In this document: positions 7,995 to 15,956 of the stretch, piece by piece
Layout: each line of letters starts with the position of its first letter
How positions within the stretch are numbered: position 1 is the stretch's first letter
Assembly: GCF_030815255.1 (NCBI RefSeq)
Contig: NZ_JAUSWN010000008.1
Coordinates: 1 to 64,000 of the forward strand
Source: Hathewaya limosa
GTDB taxonomy: Bacteria > Bacillota > Clostridia > Clostridiales > Clostridiaceae
DNA length: 64,000 nucleotides
Direction: 5' to 3'
The notes under the pieces: generated by a model
What the model was told of the DNA's origin: nothing
Seen by the model: the letters and a program-made list of their open reading frames with translations, nothing else
Databases searched by the model: none
Program-made: the position numbers and the translations under genes

Positions 7995-8537
7995 ATGTCA
8001 AGAGTAGGAAGACTTCCAATAGCTATTCCTAACGGGGTTACAGTTACAGTATCACCTAGCAATGAGGTAACTGTAAAGGGACCTAAAGGTGAATTAACTA
8101 GACAAATGCATAAAGATATAAAAATTACTGTTGAGGACAACAATATAGTTGTTACAAGACCAAGTGAAAATAAATTACATAGAGCTTTACATGGAACAAT
8201 TAGAGCTTTAGTAAACAATATGGTAATCGGAGTAACAGAAGGATACCAAAAGACACTTGAATTAATTGGTGTTGGTTATAGAGCAGAACTTAAGGGCAAG
8301 AAATTAGTAATGAACTTAGGTTACTCTCATCCTGTTGAAATTGATATGGTTGAAGGAATAACTTTTGAAACTCCTGAAACAACTAAAGTAGTTGTTAAGG
8401 GTATTGATAAAGAATTAGTTGGAGCAGTAGCAGCTGATATAAGACGTTGGAGAAAACCTGAACCATACCAAGGAAAAGGTATTAAATATAGCAATGAAGT
8501 TATAAGACGTAAAGAAGGTAAAACTGGTAAAAAATAA
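7995..8537 (+). CDS. rplF: 50S ribosomal protein L6
   Basis: L6 lies near the GTPase-associated centre of the 50S subunit. I choose ATG 7995, giving MSRVGRLPIAIPNGV and 180 residues, with AGGAGGTG 7 bases upstream; an in-frame GTG at 7989 falls inside the ribosome binding site. The C-terminal RRWRKPEPYQGKGIKY is diagnostic. Confidence 0.97.
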   Translation: MSRVGRLPIAIPNGVTVTVSPSNEVTVKGPKGELTRQMHKDIKITVEDNNIVVTRPSENKLHRALHGTIRALVNNMVIGVTEGYQKTLELIGVGYRAELKGKKLVMNLGYSHPVEIDMVEGITFETPETTKVVVKGIDKELVGAVAADIRRWRKPEPYQGKGIKYSNEVIRRKEGKTGKK

Positions 8538-8571
8538 TAGTTAACAATAGGTAGAAAGGAGTGAACTACTT

Positions 8572-8934
8572 ATGGCTAATAAGAATGAAAGACTAGCTGC
8601 TAGAGTTAGACGTCATAAGAGGGTACGTTCTAAAATTTCTGGTACTAATGAAAGACCAAGACTTTGTGTATTCAGAAGTGCTAAGAATATTTACGCTCAA
8701 GTTATAGACGATGTTGCTGGAATCACATTAGCTTCAGCATCTTCATTAGATAAAGATTTCTCTTTAAAAATTGGTAGTAACAAAGAAGCTGCTAAATTAG
8801 TTGGAGAAACAATAGCTAAAAAAGCTTTAGAAAAAGGAATCAAAGAAGTCGTTTTTGATAGAGGCGGTAACATATACCACGGAAGAGTTAAAGAACTAGC
8901 TGAAGGAGCTAGAGAAGCAGGACTTCAATTCTAG
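8572..8934 (+). CDS. rplR: 50S ribosomal protein L18
   Basis: L18 binds 5S rRNA in the central protuberance. The 120-residue product contains RLCVFRSAKNIYAQVIDD and VVFDRGGNIYHGRVKELAEG, both family signatures. A basic N-terminal tail (RVRRHKRVRSKISGT) is typical. It is co-transcribed between rplF and rpsE. Confidence 0.98.
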   Translation: MANKNERLAARVRRHKRVRSKISGTNERPRLCVFRSAKNIYAQVIDDVAGITLASASSLDKDFSLKIGSNKEAAKLVGETIAKKALEKGIKEVVFDRGGNIYHGRVKELAEGAREAGLQF

Positions 8935-8952
8935 AAAAAAGGAGGGGAATGT

Positions 8953-9450
8953 ATGAGAATAGATGCAACTCAATTAGAACTTAAAGAAAAAGTTGTTAGC
9001 ATAAACAGAGTAGCTAAAGTTGTTAAAGGTGGTAGAAACTTCAGATTTAGTGCTTTAGTTGTTGTTGGAGACGAAAATGGGCATGTTGGAGTTGGAACAG
9101 GAAAAGCTGTAGAAATACCAGATGCTATAAGAAAAGCAATCGAAGATGCTAGAAAGCATTTAGTAAGTGTTGCTATAGTTGAAAACACAATTCCTCATAG
9201 AATTTATGGTGAGTTCGGAACAGGAAAAATATTATTAATGCCAGCTACAGAAGGTACAGGAGTTATTGCTGGAGGTCCAGCAAGAGCCGTACTTGAACTT
9301 GCAGGATTAAAAGACGTTAGAGCTAAATCATTAGGTTCTAACAACCCAAGAAATATGGTTAAGGCTACTATTAATGGGTTATCAAATTTAAGAACAGCTG
9401 AACAGGTTGCTGAATTAAGAGGCAAATCTGTTGAAGAGATCTTAGGATAG
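8953..9450 (+). CDS. rpsE: 30S ribosomal protein S5
   Basis: S5 contributes to decoding fidelity and to the mRNA helicase; it is the site of spectinomycin-resistance changes. The 165 residues contain RVAKVVKGGRNFRFSALVVV and GNDENGHVGVGTGKA-type double-stranded-RNA-binding sequence, then the C-terminal GSNNPRNMVKATINGL. AAGGAGGGG precedes the ATG. Confidence 0.98.
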   Translation: MRIDATQLELKEKVVSINRVAKVVKGGRNFRFSALVVVGDENGHVGVGTGKAVEIPDAIRKAIEDARKHLVSVAIVENTIPHRIYGEFGTGKILLMPATEGTGVIAGGPARAVLELAGLKDVRAKSLGSNNPRNMVKATINGLSNLRTAEQVAELRGKSVEEILG

Positions 9451-9461
9451 GAGGGATTCCC

Positions 9462-9641
9462 TTGGCAAAACTAAGAATAACTTTGAAAAGAAGTTTAATA
9501 GGTAGAAAAAAAGACCAAATAGCTACAGTAAATGCTTTAGGTCTAAAGAAAATAAATGATGTTGTAGAACACAATGATAATCCTCAAATAAGAGGAATGG
9601 TTAATAAAGTAAATTATCTCCTACAAGTAGAAGAAGCATAA
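9462..9641 (+). CDS. rpmD: 50S ribosomal protein L30
   Basis: This 59-residue gene is easily missed because it is short and starts with TTG. Translation gives MAKLRITLKRSLIGRKKDQI, then TVNALGLKKINDVVEHND and IRGMVNKVNYLLQVEE, the full L30 pattern. AGGAGGG precedes the TTG. It fills the space between rpsE and rplO exactly where L30 is expected, and is not present in all bacteria. Confidence 0.96.
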   Translation: MAKLRITLKRSLIGRKKDQIATVNALGLKKINDVVEHNDNPQIRGMVNKVNYLLQVEEA

Positions 9642-9672
9642 TTTTAAATTAGTATAGGAGGAGGTGCACATT

Positions 9673-10113
9673 ATGAAGTTACATGAATTAAGACCTGCAG
9701 AAGGATCTAAGAAAAACAGTAAAAGAGTTGGTAGAGGTACTGGTTCTGGCTGGGGTAAAACAGCTGGAAGAGGAGAAAATGGTCAAAATTCTAGATCAGG
9801 TGGTGGAGTAAGACCTGGTTTTGAAGGAGGTCAATTACCTCTATATAGAAGACTACCAAAAAGAGGTTTCACAAATATTTTTTCTTCAGAAATAGTTAGC
9901 ATTAACGTTGATAGACTTAACGTTTTTGAAAACGGAACAGAAGTAACTCCAGAATTATTACTTGAAAAGAAAATAATCAGAAAGTTAAATGATGGAGTTA
10001 AAATATTAGGAAACGGAACTTTAGAAAAGTCATTAACAGTAAAGGCAAATAAATTCTCAAAAGCTGCAGCTGAAAAGATAGAAAAAGCTGGAGGAAAAGT
10101 TGAGGTGATTTAG
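9673..10113 (+). CDS. rplO: 50S ribosomal protein L15
   Basis: L15 is a late 50S assembly protein that buries a long basic N-terminus in 23S rRNA. I use ATG 9673 (MKLHELRPAEGSKK), 146 residues, after AGGAGGAGG; an in-frame GTG at 9664 lies in the ribosome binding site. The Gly/Arg-rich stretch GRGTGSGWGKTAGRGENGQ and the RRLPKRGF motif are typical. It ends one base before secY. Confidence 0.97.
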   Translation: MKLHELRPAEGSKKNSKRVGRGTGSGWGKTAGRGENGQNSRSGGGVRPGFEGGQLPLYRRLPKRGFTNIFSSEIVSINVDRLNVFENGTEVTPELLLEKKIIRKLNDGVKILGNGTLEKSLTVKANKFSKAAAEKIEKAGGKVEVI

Positions 10114-10114
10114 G

Positions 10115-11392
10115 ATGCTATCTACCCTACGTAATGCCTGGAAAGTTCCTGAATTAAAAAAGAGAATGATATTTACATTTTTTATGATTGTCCTTTTCAG
10201 GATGGGAAATTTTATTCCTGTTCCTGGAATTGACAGTGCTCATGTAAGTTCGTTGGCACAATCCAAGAACTTATTTAACTTCTATGATTTAATCTCAGGA
10301 GGAGCATTTAGTAATTCTAGTATTTTTGCTATGGGAGTAACCCCATACATTAATGCGTCCATCATTATACAGCTATTAACAGTTGCTATACCTAAACTTG
10401 AACAACTTTCAAAGGAAGGTCATGAAGGACGTCAAAAAATACAAAATTACACAAGATATTCTGCTATAGCTTTCGGATTTTTAGAGGCTTTTGGTATGTA
10501 TGCTATAATGCAAAGAACTGGTGCAATTCTTGATACATCTAAGTTTAATATGTTTTTAATCATATTAACTATGAATACAGCATCAGTGTTCTTAGTATGG
10601 TTAGGAGAGCAAATTACTACTAAAGGAATAGGAAATGGAATTTCAGTAATAATATTTATAAATATTATTTCAAGAGTTCCAAATTCTTTAGCTAAGATCT
10701 TTAAAGCTGGTAGTCTTGGAAATGTAACATCTGTATCTATCATTCTTTTATTATTAGTATCTGCTGCAATGCTGCTATTAGTAATTGTGGTAAACTTGAG
10801 TGAGAGAAGAATACCTGTACAATATGCTGGTAAGGCTGTTGGTGGAAAGATGTTTAAAGGTCAATCAACACATATTCCAATCAATATAAGTTCTTCAGCA
10901 GTTATCTCAATTATTTTCGCTATGTCAGTAATGAGATTCCCTGCAACAATAGCGGAGTTTATGCCAAAATCAGGATTCGCTAAACTTGTGATGAATAGTC
11001 CTTATAGCATATTTAAAGAAAGTACATGGCAGTATTCAGTAGTGTATGCAATATTAATAGTATTGTTTACTATTTTCTATACTGAAATAACATTTAAGCC
11101 GGATGAAATGTCAGAAAACATGCATAAGTCATCAGGATTTATCCCAGGAATTAGACCTGGTGAACCTACTACTAGATATCTTGAAGATGTGCTAACTAAA
11201 GCATCGATCCTAGGAGGTGTTTTTGCTTCAATAATAGCGATTTTCCCTATAATTGTAGCAAATCATACTGCTTTTGGACAGTTATCATTAGGAGGAACAG
11301 CCCTTCTTATTGTAGTGGGAGTTGCAGTTGAAACTATGAGACAACTTGAATCACAGCTAGTAATGAGACATTATGAAGGATTTTTAAAATAA
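10115..11392 (+). CDS. secY: Protein translocase subunit SecY
   Basis: SecY forms the protein-conducting channel of the Sec translocon with SecE and SecG. The 425-residue product is strongly hydrophobic with about ten membrane segments; conserved pieces include MGVTPYINASIIIQLL in TM2, WLGEQITTKGIGNGIS in TM4, and the cytoplasmic loop SGFIPGIRPGEPT. Only one base separates its ATG from the rplO stop, and its ribosome binding site is inside rplO, so translation is probably coupled. Confidence 0.98.
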   Translation: MLSTLRNAWKVPELKKRMIFTFFMIVLFRMGNFIPVPGIDSAHVSSLAQSKNLFNFYDLISGGAFSNSSIFAMGVTPYINASIIIQLLTVAIPKLEQLSKEGHEGRQKIQNYTRYSAIAFGFLEAFGMYAIMQRTGAILDTSKFNMFLIILTMNTASVFLVWLGEQITTKGIGNGISVIIFINIISRVPNSLAKIFKAGSLGNVTSVSIILLLLVSAAMLLLVIVVNLSERRIPVQYAGKAVGGKMFKGQSTHIPINISSSAVISIIFAMSVMRFPATIAEFMPKSGFAKLVMNSPYSIFKESTWQYSVVYAILIVLFTIFYTEITFKPDEMSENMHKSSGFIPGIRPGEPTTRYLEDVLTKASILGGVFASIIAIFPIIVANHTAFGQLSLGGTALLIVVGVAVETMRQLESQLVMRHYEGFLK

Positions 11393-11411
11393 AAGGTCGG
11401 AGATGATTCAA

Positions 11412-12062
11412 TTGAAGATAATTTTATTAGGTCCTCCGGGAGCTGGTAAAGGCACACAGGCTAAATCAATTAGTAATAAATATTCTATACCACATATATC
11501 AACAGGTGATATATTTAGGCAGAATATAAGTGAGAAAACTCCACTTGGAGTAGAAGCTAAAAAATACATTGATAGTGGGGCATTAGTTCCAGATGAATTA
11601 ACTATAAGCATAGTTGAGGATAGGATAACTAGAGATGATTGCAAGCAAGGTTTCTTACTTGATGGTTTTCCTAGAACAGTAAAGCAAGCTGAAGCTTTAG
11701 AAAAGGCATTAGCTGATAAAGGCGAAAGAATAGACGTTGCTTTATTGATTGATGTTCCAAGAGAAGAAATTCTTGAAAGAATGACTGGAAGAAGAGTATG
11801 CCCAGCTTGTGGTGCTAGTTATCATGTTAAATTTAACCCACCAAAGGTAGATTCAAAATGTGATCTATGTGGCGCTGAGGTTATTCAAAGAGCTGATGAC
11901 GCTATAAGCACTGTGAACAATAGATTAGATACTTACGAGAACCAAACAAAACCATTAGTTGACTTCTACACAGGGAAAGGCCAGTTAGCTGCAGTTGATG
12001 GTACAAAGGCAATTGCTTCTGTTTTTGATGAAATTTGTAAGGTTTTAGAATCTACAAAATAG
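11412..12062 (+). CDS. adk: Adenylate kinase, zinc-lid form
   Basis: Interconverts ATP + AMP and 2 ADP. The P-loop GPPGAGKGT is at residues 7-15, the AMP-site DGFPRT in the middle, and the lid contains CPACGASYH...CDLCG, a four-cysteine zinc site usual in Gram-positive enzymes. I choose TTG 11412 (MKIILLGPPG, 216 residues), 9 bases after CGGAG; the in-frame ATG at 11403 directly touches that site. It follows secY, as in most Firmicutes. Confidence 0.96.
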   Translation: MKIILLGPPGAGKGTQAKSISNKYSIPHISTGDIFRQNISEKTPLGVEAKKYIDSGALVPDELTISIVEDRITRDDCKQGFLLDGFPRTVKQAEALEKALADKGERIDVALLIDVPREEILERMTGRRVCPACGASYHVKFNPPKVDSKCDLCGAEVIQRADDAISTVNNRLDTYENQTKPLVDFYTGKGQLAAVDGTKAIASVFDEICKVLESTK

Positions 12063-12244
12063 ATTTATTTAGTAAGTGTTGCTAGACAAGGTAAAGTTAA
12101 GAACAAAAGGTAATGTCCCAATCTATTGGATAAACTCTACACTTCCTAAATATCTCGATATGAAGGATAAAAGTATTTTGAGGCTTATTTGTGGGAAAAT
12201 AGTAATAAGTTCTTTGGTTTGAACAAAAATAGAGGTGAAAAGTA
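12063..12244 (+). other. Intergenic gap where map is usually found
   Basis: The 182 bases between adk and the KOW protein contain no open frame of useful length on either strand and no recognisable piece of methionine aminopeptidase, the gene normally here. No clear promoter or terminator is visible. A weak -35-like TTGAGG near 12178 has only a poor -10 downstream. Confidence 0.6.
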
Positions 12245-12526
12245 TTGGAAACTGATAATCCCTTAGGTCAAGTAGTTTACTCTAAGGTAGGCAGAGACAG
12301 AGACGAATATTATATAATTGTTGGAATATTAAATGAGGATTACGTTTATATTTCGGATGGTAAACTACGAAAAGTTGAAAAACCAAAGAAAAAGAAACGT
12401 AAACATCTAATTTTTACAGGAACTTATTCAGAAGAAATTAAGGAAGCCATTTTAAATGGCAAGTATGTAAGCAATCCTAGAATAAAGGATTTTTTAGATA
12501 CTATGTATGCCAATAAGGAGGTTTGA
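12245..12526 (+). CDS. KOW-domain RNA-binding protein (L14e-like)
   Basis: A 93-residue basic protein typical of clostridial genomes between adk/map and infA. The N-terminal half (LGQVVYSKVGRDRDEYYIIV) looks like a KOW/L14e-type fold, followed by the lysine-rich KPKKKKRKH patch expected to bind RNA. The exact role is not known to me; the position suggests a ribosome-associated or translation function. Start is TTG after AGAGGTGA. It ends 7 bases before infA. Confidence 0.8.
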   Translation: METDNPLGQVVYSKVGRDRDEYYIIVGILNEDYVYISDGKLRKVEKPKKKKRKHLIFTGTYSEEIKEAILNGKYVSNPRIKDFLDTMYANKEV

Positions 12527-12533
12527 TTACCTT

Positions 12534-12752
12534 ATGTCAAAAGATGATGTAATTGAAATGCAAGGTGTTGTTACCGATTCTTTACCTAATGCAACATTTG
12601 AAGTTGAATTAGAAAGTGGTCACAAAATCTTAGCACATATTTCTGGAAAGCTAAGAATGAATTTTATAAGAATATTACCAGGTGATAAAGTTAAAGTAGA
12701 ACTATCTCCTTATGATTTGACTCGTGGTAGAATTGTATGGAGAGAAAAATAG
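12534..12752 (+). CDS. infA: Translation initiation factor IF-1
   Basis: IF-1 binds the 30S A site during initiation. The 72-residue OB-fold protein starts MSKDDVIEMQGVVTDSLPNA and includes HKILAHISGKLRMNFIRILP and DLTRGRIVWREK. The ATG at 12534 follows AAGGAGGTT; an in-frame upstream ATG at 12507 would add nine residues that are not part of IF-1. This is the usual position before rpmJ. Confidence 0.98.
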   Translation: MSKDDVIEMQGVVTDSLPNATFEVELESGHKILAHISGKLRMNFIRILPGDKVKVELSPYDLTRGRIVWREK

Positions 12753-12768
12753 TAAGGAGGGTTAAAAG

Positions 12769-12882
12769 ATGAAAGTTAGACCATCTGTAAAGCCTATTTG
12801 CGAAAAGTGCAAAGTTATTAAAAGAAAAGGAAGAGTAATGGTTATCTGTGAAAATCCTAAGCACAAACAAAAACAAGGCTAA
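12769..12882 (+). CDS. rpmJ: 50S ribosomal protein L36, zinc form
   Basis: A 37-residue protein, MKVRPSVKPICEKCKVIKR followed by KGRVMVICENPKHKQKQG. The C-X2-C...C...H ligands form the zinc site of the C+ form of L36. AAGGAGGG precedes the ATG. Too short to be found by length-limited gene calling, but unmistakable by sequence and place. Confidence 0.97.
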   Translation: MKVRPSVKPICEKCKVIKRKGRVMVICENPKHKQKQG

Positions 12883-12895
12883 TATATAAAAAATA

Positions 12896-12924
12896 TTAAA
12901 TTTAATATTTTCTTTTGTTATAAT
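12896..12924 (+). promoter_or_regulatory. Possible internal promoter before rpsM
   Basis: A perfect TATAAT (12919-12924) lies 17 bases after TTAAAT, a poor -35. The 188-base gap between rpmJ and rpsM is unusually large for this operon, which fits an internal promoter. Confidence 0.4.
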
Positions 12925-12941
12925 AATAAAAGCTAAAAATA

Positions 12942-12990
12942 CTTTAGGAGCGGCTGCTAGTAGAGTTTATACTCTCTATTATCCTAAAAG
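12942..12990 (+). promoter_or_regulatory. Stem-loop leader upstream of rpsM
   Basis: CTTTAGGA (12942-12949) pairs with TCCTAAAAG (12982-12990, one extra A), enclosing an inner TAGAG/CTCTA stem (12961-12965 with 12974-12978) and a GC-rich bulge GCGGCTGC. TTTTATA follows, so it could also act as an attenuator. Ribosomal-protein autoregulation, for example by S4 encoded downstream, is a guess. Confidence 0.4.
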
Positions 12991-13070
12991 TTTTATATAA
13001 AATAATACACACAAAATTTTACCTTACGCACTAAAAAAACGAAATATAACCTAGGAGGTGTAAATAGTAT

Positions 13071-13439
13071 ATGGCAAGAATAGCAGGTGTTGACCTACCA
13101 AGAGAAAAAAGAGTTGAAATTGGTTTAACATATATATTTGGAATTGGATTACCAACTGCTCAAAAAATCTTAAAAGAAACAGGAGTTAATCCTGATATAA
13201 GAATAAAAGATTTATCAGAAGATGAAGTTGGAGCTTTAAGAGATTATATAAACAAACATTTCACTGTTGAAGGTGATTTAAGAAGAAAAGTTGCCTTAGA
13301 CATAAAGAGATTAACAGAAATCGGATCTTACAGAGGAATTAGACACAGAAGAGGTCTTCCAGTAAGAGGTCAAAAAACTAAAACTAATGCAAGAACAAGA
13401 AAAGGTCCTAAGAAGACTATTGCTAATAAGAAGAAATAG
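13071..13439 (+). CDS. rpsM: 30S ribosomal protein S13
   Basis: S13 is in the 30S head and bridges to the 50S subunit. The 122 residues start ARIAGVDLPREKRVEIGLTY and contain IGSYRGIRHRRGLPVRGQKT and the basic tail TRKGPKKTIANKKK. AGGAGGTG precedes the ATG. It opens the alpha-operon part of the cluster. Confidence 0.98.
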   Translation: MARIAGVDLPREKRVEIGLTYIFGIGLPTAQKILKETGVNPDIRIKDLSEDEVGALRDYINKHFTVEGDLRRKVALDIKRLTEIGSYRGIRHRRGLPVRGQKTKTNARTRKGPKKTIANKKK

Positions 13440-13460
13440 TAAAAGATAGGAGGGATGATC

Positions 13461-13856
13461 GTGGCACCAAAAAAAGTTAAAAAGTCAAGAAGAAGAAAAG
13501 AAAGAAAAAATATTGAGCATGGTTGTGCACATATTAAATCAACTTTCAATAACTCAATTGTTACATTAACAGACCGTGCAGGTAACTGTTTATCATGGGC
13601 AAGTGCAGGTGGATTAGGATTTAAAGGTTCAAGAAAAGGAACTCCATTTGCTGCTCAAATGGCTGCTGAAACAGCTGCAGGTGTTGCAATGGAACACGGT
13701 TTAAAGAGTATAGAAGTATACGTTAAAGGACCAGGAGCTGGTAGAGAATCTGCTATAAGATCATTACAAGCTGCAGGATTAGAAATCACTTTAATTAAAG
13801 ACGTTACCCCAATACCACACAATGGTTGTAGACCACCAAAAAGAAGAAGAGTATAG
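13461..13856 (+). CDS. rpsK: 30S ribosomal protein S11
   Basis: S11 is on the 30S platform near the E site. I choose GTG 13461 (MAPKKVKKSRRRKERKN, 131 residues), 7 bases after GGAGG; the ATG at 13455 lies too close to that site. CAHIKSTFNNSIVTLTD and the C-terminal TPIPHNGCRPPKRRRV are diagnostic. Confidence 0.97.
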   Translation: MAPKKVKKSRRRKERKNIEHGCAHIKSTFNNSIVTLTDRAGNCLSWASAGGLGFKGSRKGTPFAAQMAAETAAGVAMEHGLKSIEVYVKGPGAGRESAIRSLQAAGLEITLIKDVTPIPHNGCRPPKRRRV

Positions 13857-13890
13857 TTACTTATAATAGATGTAGGAGGTGTAATTTTTA

Positions 13891-14511
13891 ATGGCAAGAT
13901 ATACAGGAGCTGTTTGTAGACTTTGTAGAAGAGAAGGCATGAAACTTTTCCTTAAGGGAGATAGATGTTACTCTGACAAATGTTCTGTTGCAAGAAGAGG
14001 TTATGCACCAGGACAACATGGTCAAAGCAAAAAGAAATTATCTAACTATGGATTACAATTAAGAGAAAAGCAAAAAGCTAAGAGAATATATGGAGTACTT
14101 GAAAAGCAATTTAGAAAGTACTATGAAAAAGCTGAAAAGCAAAGAGGAATCACAGGTGAAAACCTACTAAGATTACTAGAAATGAGATTAGACAGTGTTG
14201 TTTACAAATTAGGATACGGAAATTCTAGAAAAGAAGCTAGACAATTAGTAACTCATGGACATTTCTTAGTAAATGGTAAAAAAGTTAATATTCCATCATA
14301 TAACTTAAAAGCTAATGATGTAATATCAGTATGTGAGAAGAGCAGAGGAACTGAGTTATTTAAAATATTTAACGAAAATCCTAAGACTCTTCCAAGCTGG
14401 ATAGAAGCTAATGCAGCAAACTTTGAAGCTAAAGTAGTTGCAATTCCAACTAGAGAAGATATAGATGTTCCAGTAAATGAAACTCTAATCGTTGAGTTAT
14501 ACAGCAAATAA
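13891..14511 (+). CDS. rpsD: 30S ribosomal protein S4
   Basis: S4 nucleates 30S assembly and is part of the mRNA entry helicase. The 206-residue product has the N-terminal CRLCRREGMKLFLKGDRC, a cysteine-bearing region retained in many Gram-positives, and an S4 RNA-binding domain around RLDSVVYKLGYGNSRKEARQ. AGGAGGTG precedes the ATG. It lies in the alpha operon between rpsK and rpoA. Confidence 0.98.
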   Translation: MARYTGAVCRLCRREGMKLFLKGDRCYSDKCSVARRGYAPGQHGQSKKKLSNYGLQLREKQKAKRIYGVLEKQFRKYYEKAEKQRGITGENLLRLLEMRLDSVVYKLGYGNSRKEARQLVTHGHFLVNGKKVNIPSYNLKANDVISVCEKSRGTELFKIFNENPKTLPSWIEANAANFEAKVVAIPTREDIDVPVNETLIVELYSK

Positions 14512-14577
14512 TAGATTGATATAAATCAGTTGCCCTCAAAAGAGGTTTAAGTTGATAAACGAAGGAGGGTTATATAG

Positions 14578-15525
14578 TTGTTGGAAATAGAAAAGCCAAA
14601 AATTGAGTGTGTTGAAACAAACGAAGAAGGTTCATATGGTAAATTTGTCATAGAACCTTTGGAAAGAGGATATGGGATTACTTTAGGTAACTCATTAAGA
14701 AGAATACTTCTTTCATCATTACCAGGTGCAGCAGCTAATAGTATTAAAATTGATGGAGTTCTACATGAATTTTCTACTGTAAAAGGTGTAAAAGAAGATG
14801 TTGCTCAATTAATTCTTAATATTAAAGAATTAGCCGTTAAGATGTATGGAGAAGGATCTACAACTCTTTATATAGATGCACAAGGTCCTGGTGAGGTTAC
14901 TGCTGGTGATATTAAAACTAGTGGTAATGTTGAAATTGTAAATAAAGATTTACATATTGCAACTTTAGATGACGATGGTAAGTTGTATATGGAAATTAAC
15001 GTTAATAAAGGTAGAGGATATGTTTCTCAAGCTAAGAATAAGTCTGAGGATCTTCCAATATCAGTTATACCTGTTGATTCTATATACACTCCAGTTAAAA
15101 GAGTTAATTATATTGTAGAAAATACAAGAGTTGGTCAAATTACTGATTATGATAAATTAACTTTAGAAGTATGGACTAATGGAACAATTAGACCAGAGGA
15201 AGCTATAAGTTTATCAGCAAAAATTCTTATTGAACACTTCAAGCTTTTCATGACATTAACAGATCATGCAGATGATATGGAAATAATGGTTGAAAAAGAA
15301 GAAGATAAGAAGGAAAAAGTTCTAGAGATGACTATTGAAGAACTTGACCTTTCAGTAAGAAGTTATAACTGCTTAAAGAGAGCTGGAATAAATACAGTAC
15401 AAGAATTAACTGAAAGATCTATGGAAGATATGATGAAGGTTAGAAATCTTGGTAAAAAGTCTCTTGAGGAAGTTCAACATAAGTTAAAAGAACTAAACTT
15501 AGGCTTGAAAAAAAGTGAGGATTAA
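14578..15525 (+). CDS. rpoA: RNA polymerase alpha subunit
   Basis: Alpha dimerises to start polymerase assembly; its C-terminal domain binds UP elements and activators. The 315 residues show the N-terminal domain (GYGITLGNSLRRILLSSLPG), an acidic-basic linker near residues 240-250, and the C-terminal domain (SVRSYNCLKRAGINTVQEL...VRNLGKKSLEEV). It starts with TTG after AAGGAGGG; a second TTG follows immediately. Confidence 0.98.
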   Translation: MLEIEKPKIECVETNEEGSYGKFVIEPLERGYGITLGNSLRRILLSSLPGAAANSIKIDGVLHEFSTVKGVKEDVAQLILNIKELAVKMYGEGSTTLYIDAQGPGEVTAGDIKTSGNVEIVNKDLHIATLDDDGKLYMEINVNKGRGYVSQAKNKSEDLPISVIPVDSIYTPVKRVNYIVENTRVGQITDYDKLTLEVWTNGTIRPEEAISLSAKILIEHFKLFMTLTDHADDMEIMVEKEEDKKEKVLEMTIEELDLSVRSYNCLKRAGINTVQELTERSMEDMMKVRNLGKKSLEEVQHKLKELNLGLKKSED

Positions 15526-15537
15526 GGAGGTAGAGTG

Positions 15538-15879
15538 ATGGCAGGATACCGCAAGTTAGGACGTCCAACAGATCAAAGAAGAGCTATGTTAAGAAACTTA
15601 GTAACTAGTTTATTAAAACATGGCAAAATCGAAACAACTGAAACAAGAGCTAAGGAAACTAGAAAATTAGCAGAAAAAATGATTACACTTGCTAAAAAAG
15701 GTGACCTTCATTCTAGAAGACAAGTACTTTCTTTTGTAACAGAAACAAAAGTAGTTGACGAATTATTCGCTAACATAGCACCAAAGTATGCTGAAAGAAA
15801 CGGCGGATATACAAGAATCTACAAAGTAGGTCCAAGAAGAGGCGACGCTGCTGAAGTAGTAGTATTAGAATTAGTTTAA
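15538..15879 (+). CDS. rplQ: 50S ribosomal protein L17
   Basis: L17 surrounds the exit tunnel. With ATG 15538 the product has 113 residues starting MAGYRKLGRPTDQRRAMLRN; an in-frame GTG directly before the ATG is unlikely to be used, as AAGGAGG is spaced for the ATG. GGYTRIYKVGPRRGDAAE is the family ending. It is the last gene of the main ribosomal cluster. Confidence 0.98.
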   Translation: MAGYRKLGRPTDQRRAMLRNLVTSLLKHGKIETTETRAKETRKLAEKMITLAKKGDLHSRRQVLSFVTETKVVDELFANIAPKYAERNGGYTRIYKVGPRRGDAAEVVVLELV

Positions 15880-15891
15880 GCTTATATATAA

Positions 15892-15930
15892 GGGGATTAA
15901 GTGTAACTTACTTAGTCCCCATTTTAATAT
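15892..15930 (+). terminator. Terminator after rplQ
   Basis: GGGGATTAAGT (from 15892) pairs with ACTTAGTCCCC (ending 15920), then ATTTTAATAT. The U tract is short, so read-through into ecfA1, which lies only 36 bases further, is likely. Confidence 0.75.
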
Positions 15931-15956
15931 AATCTTTTTATGTCTGAGGTAAAAAA

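Noticed and set aside
12063..12244. Degraded map gene between adk and the KOW protein
   Set aside because: None of the conserved Map segments is recognisable in any of the three plus-strand frames, so a pseudogene cannot be supported.
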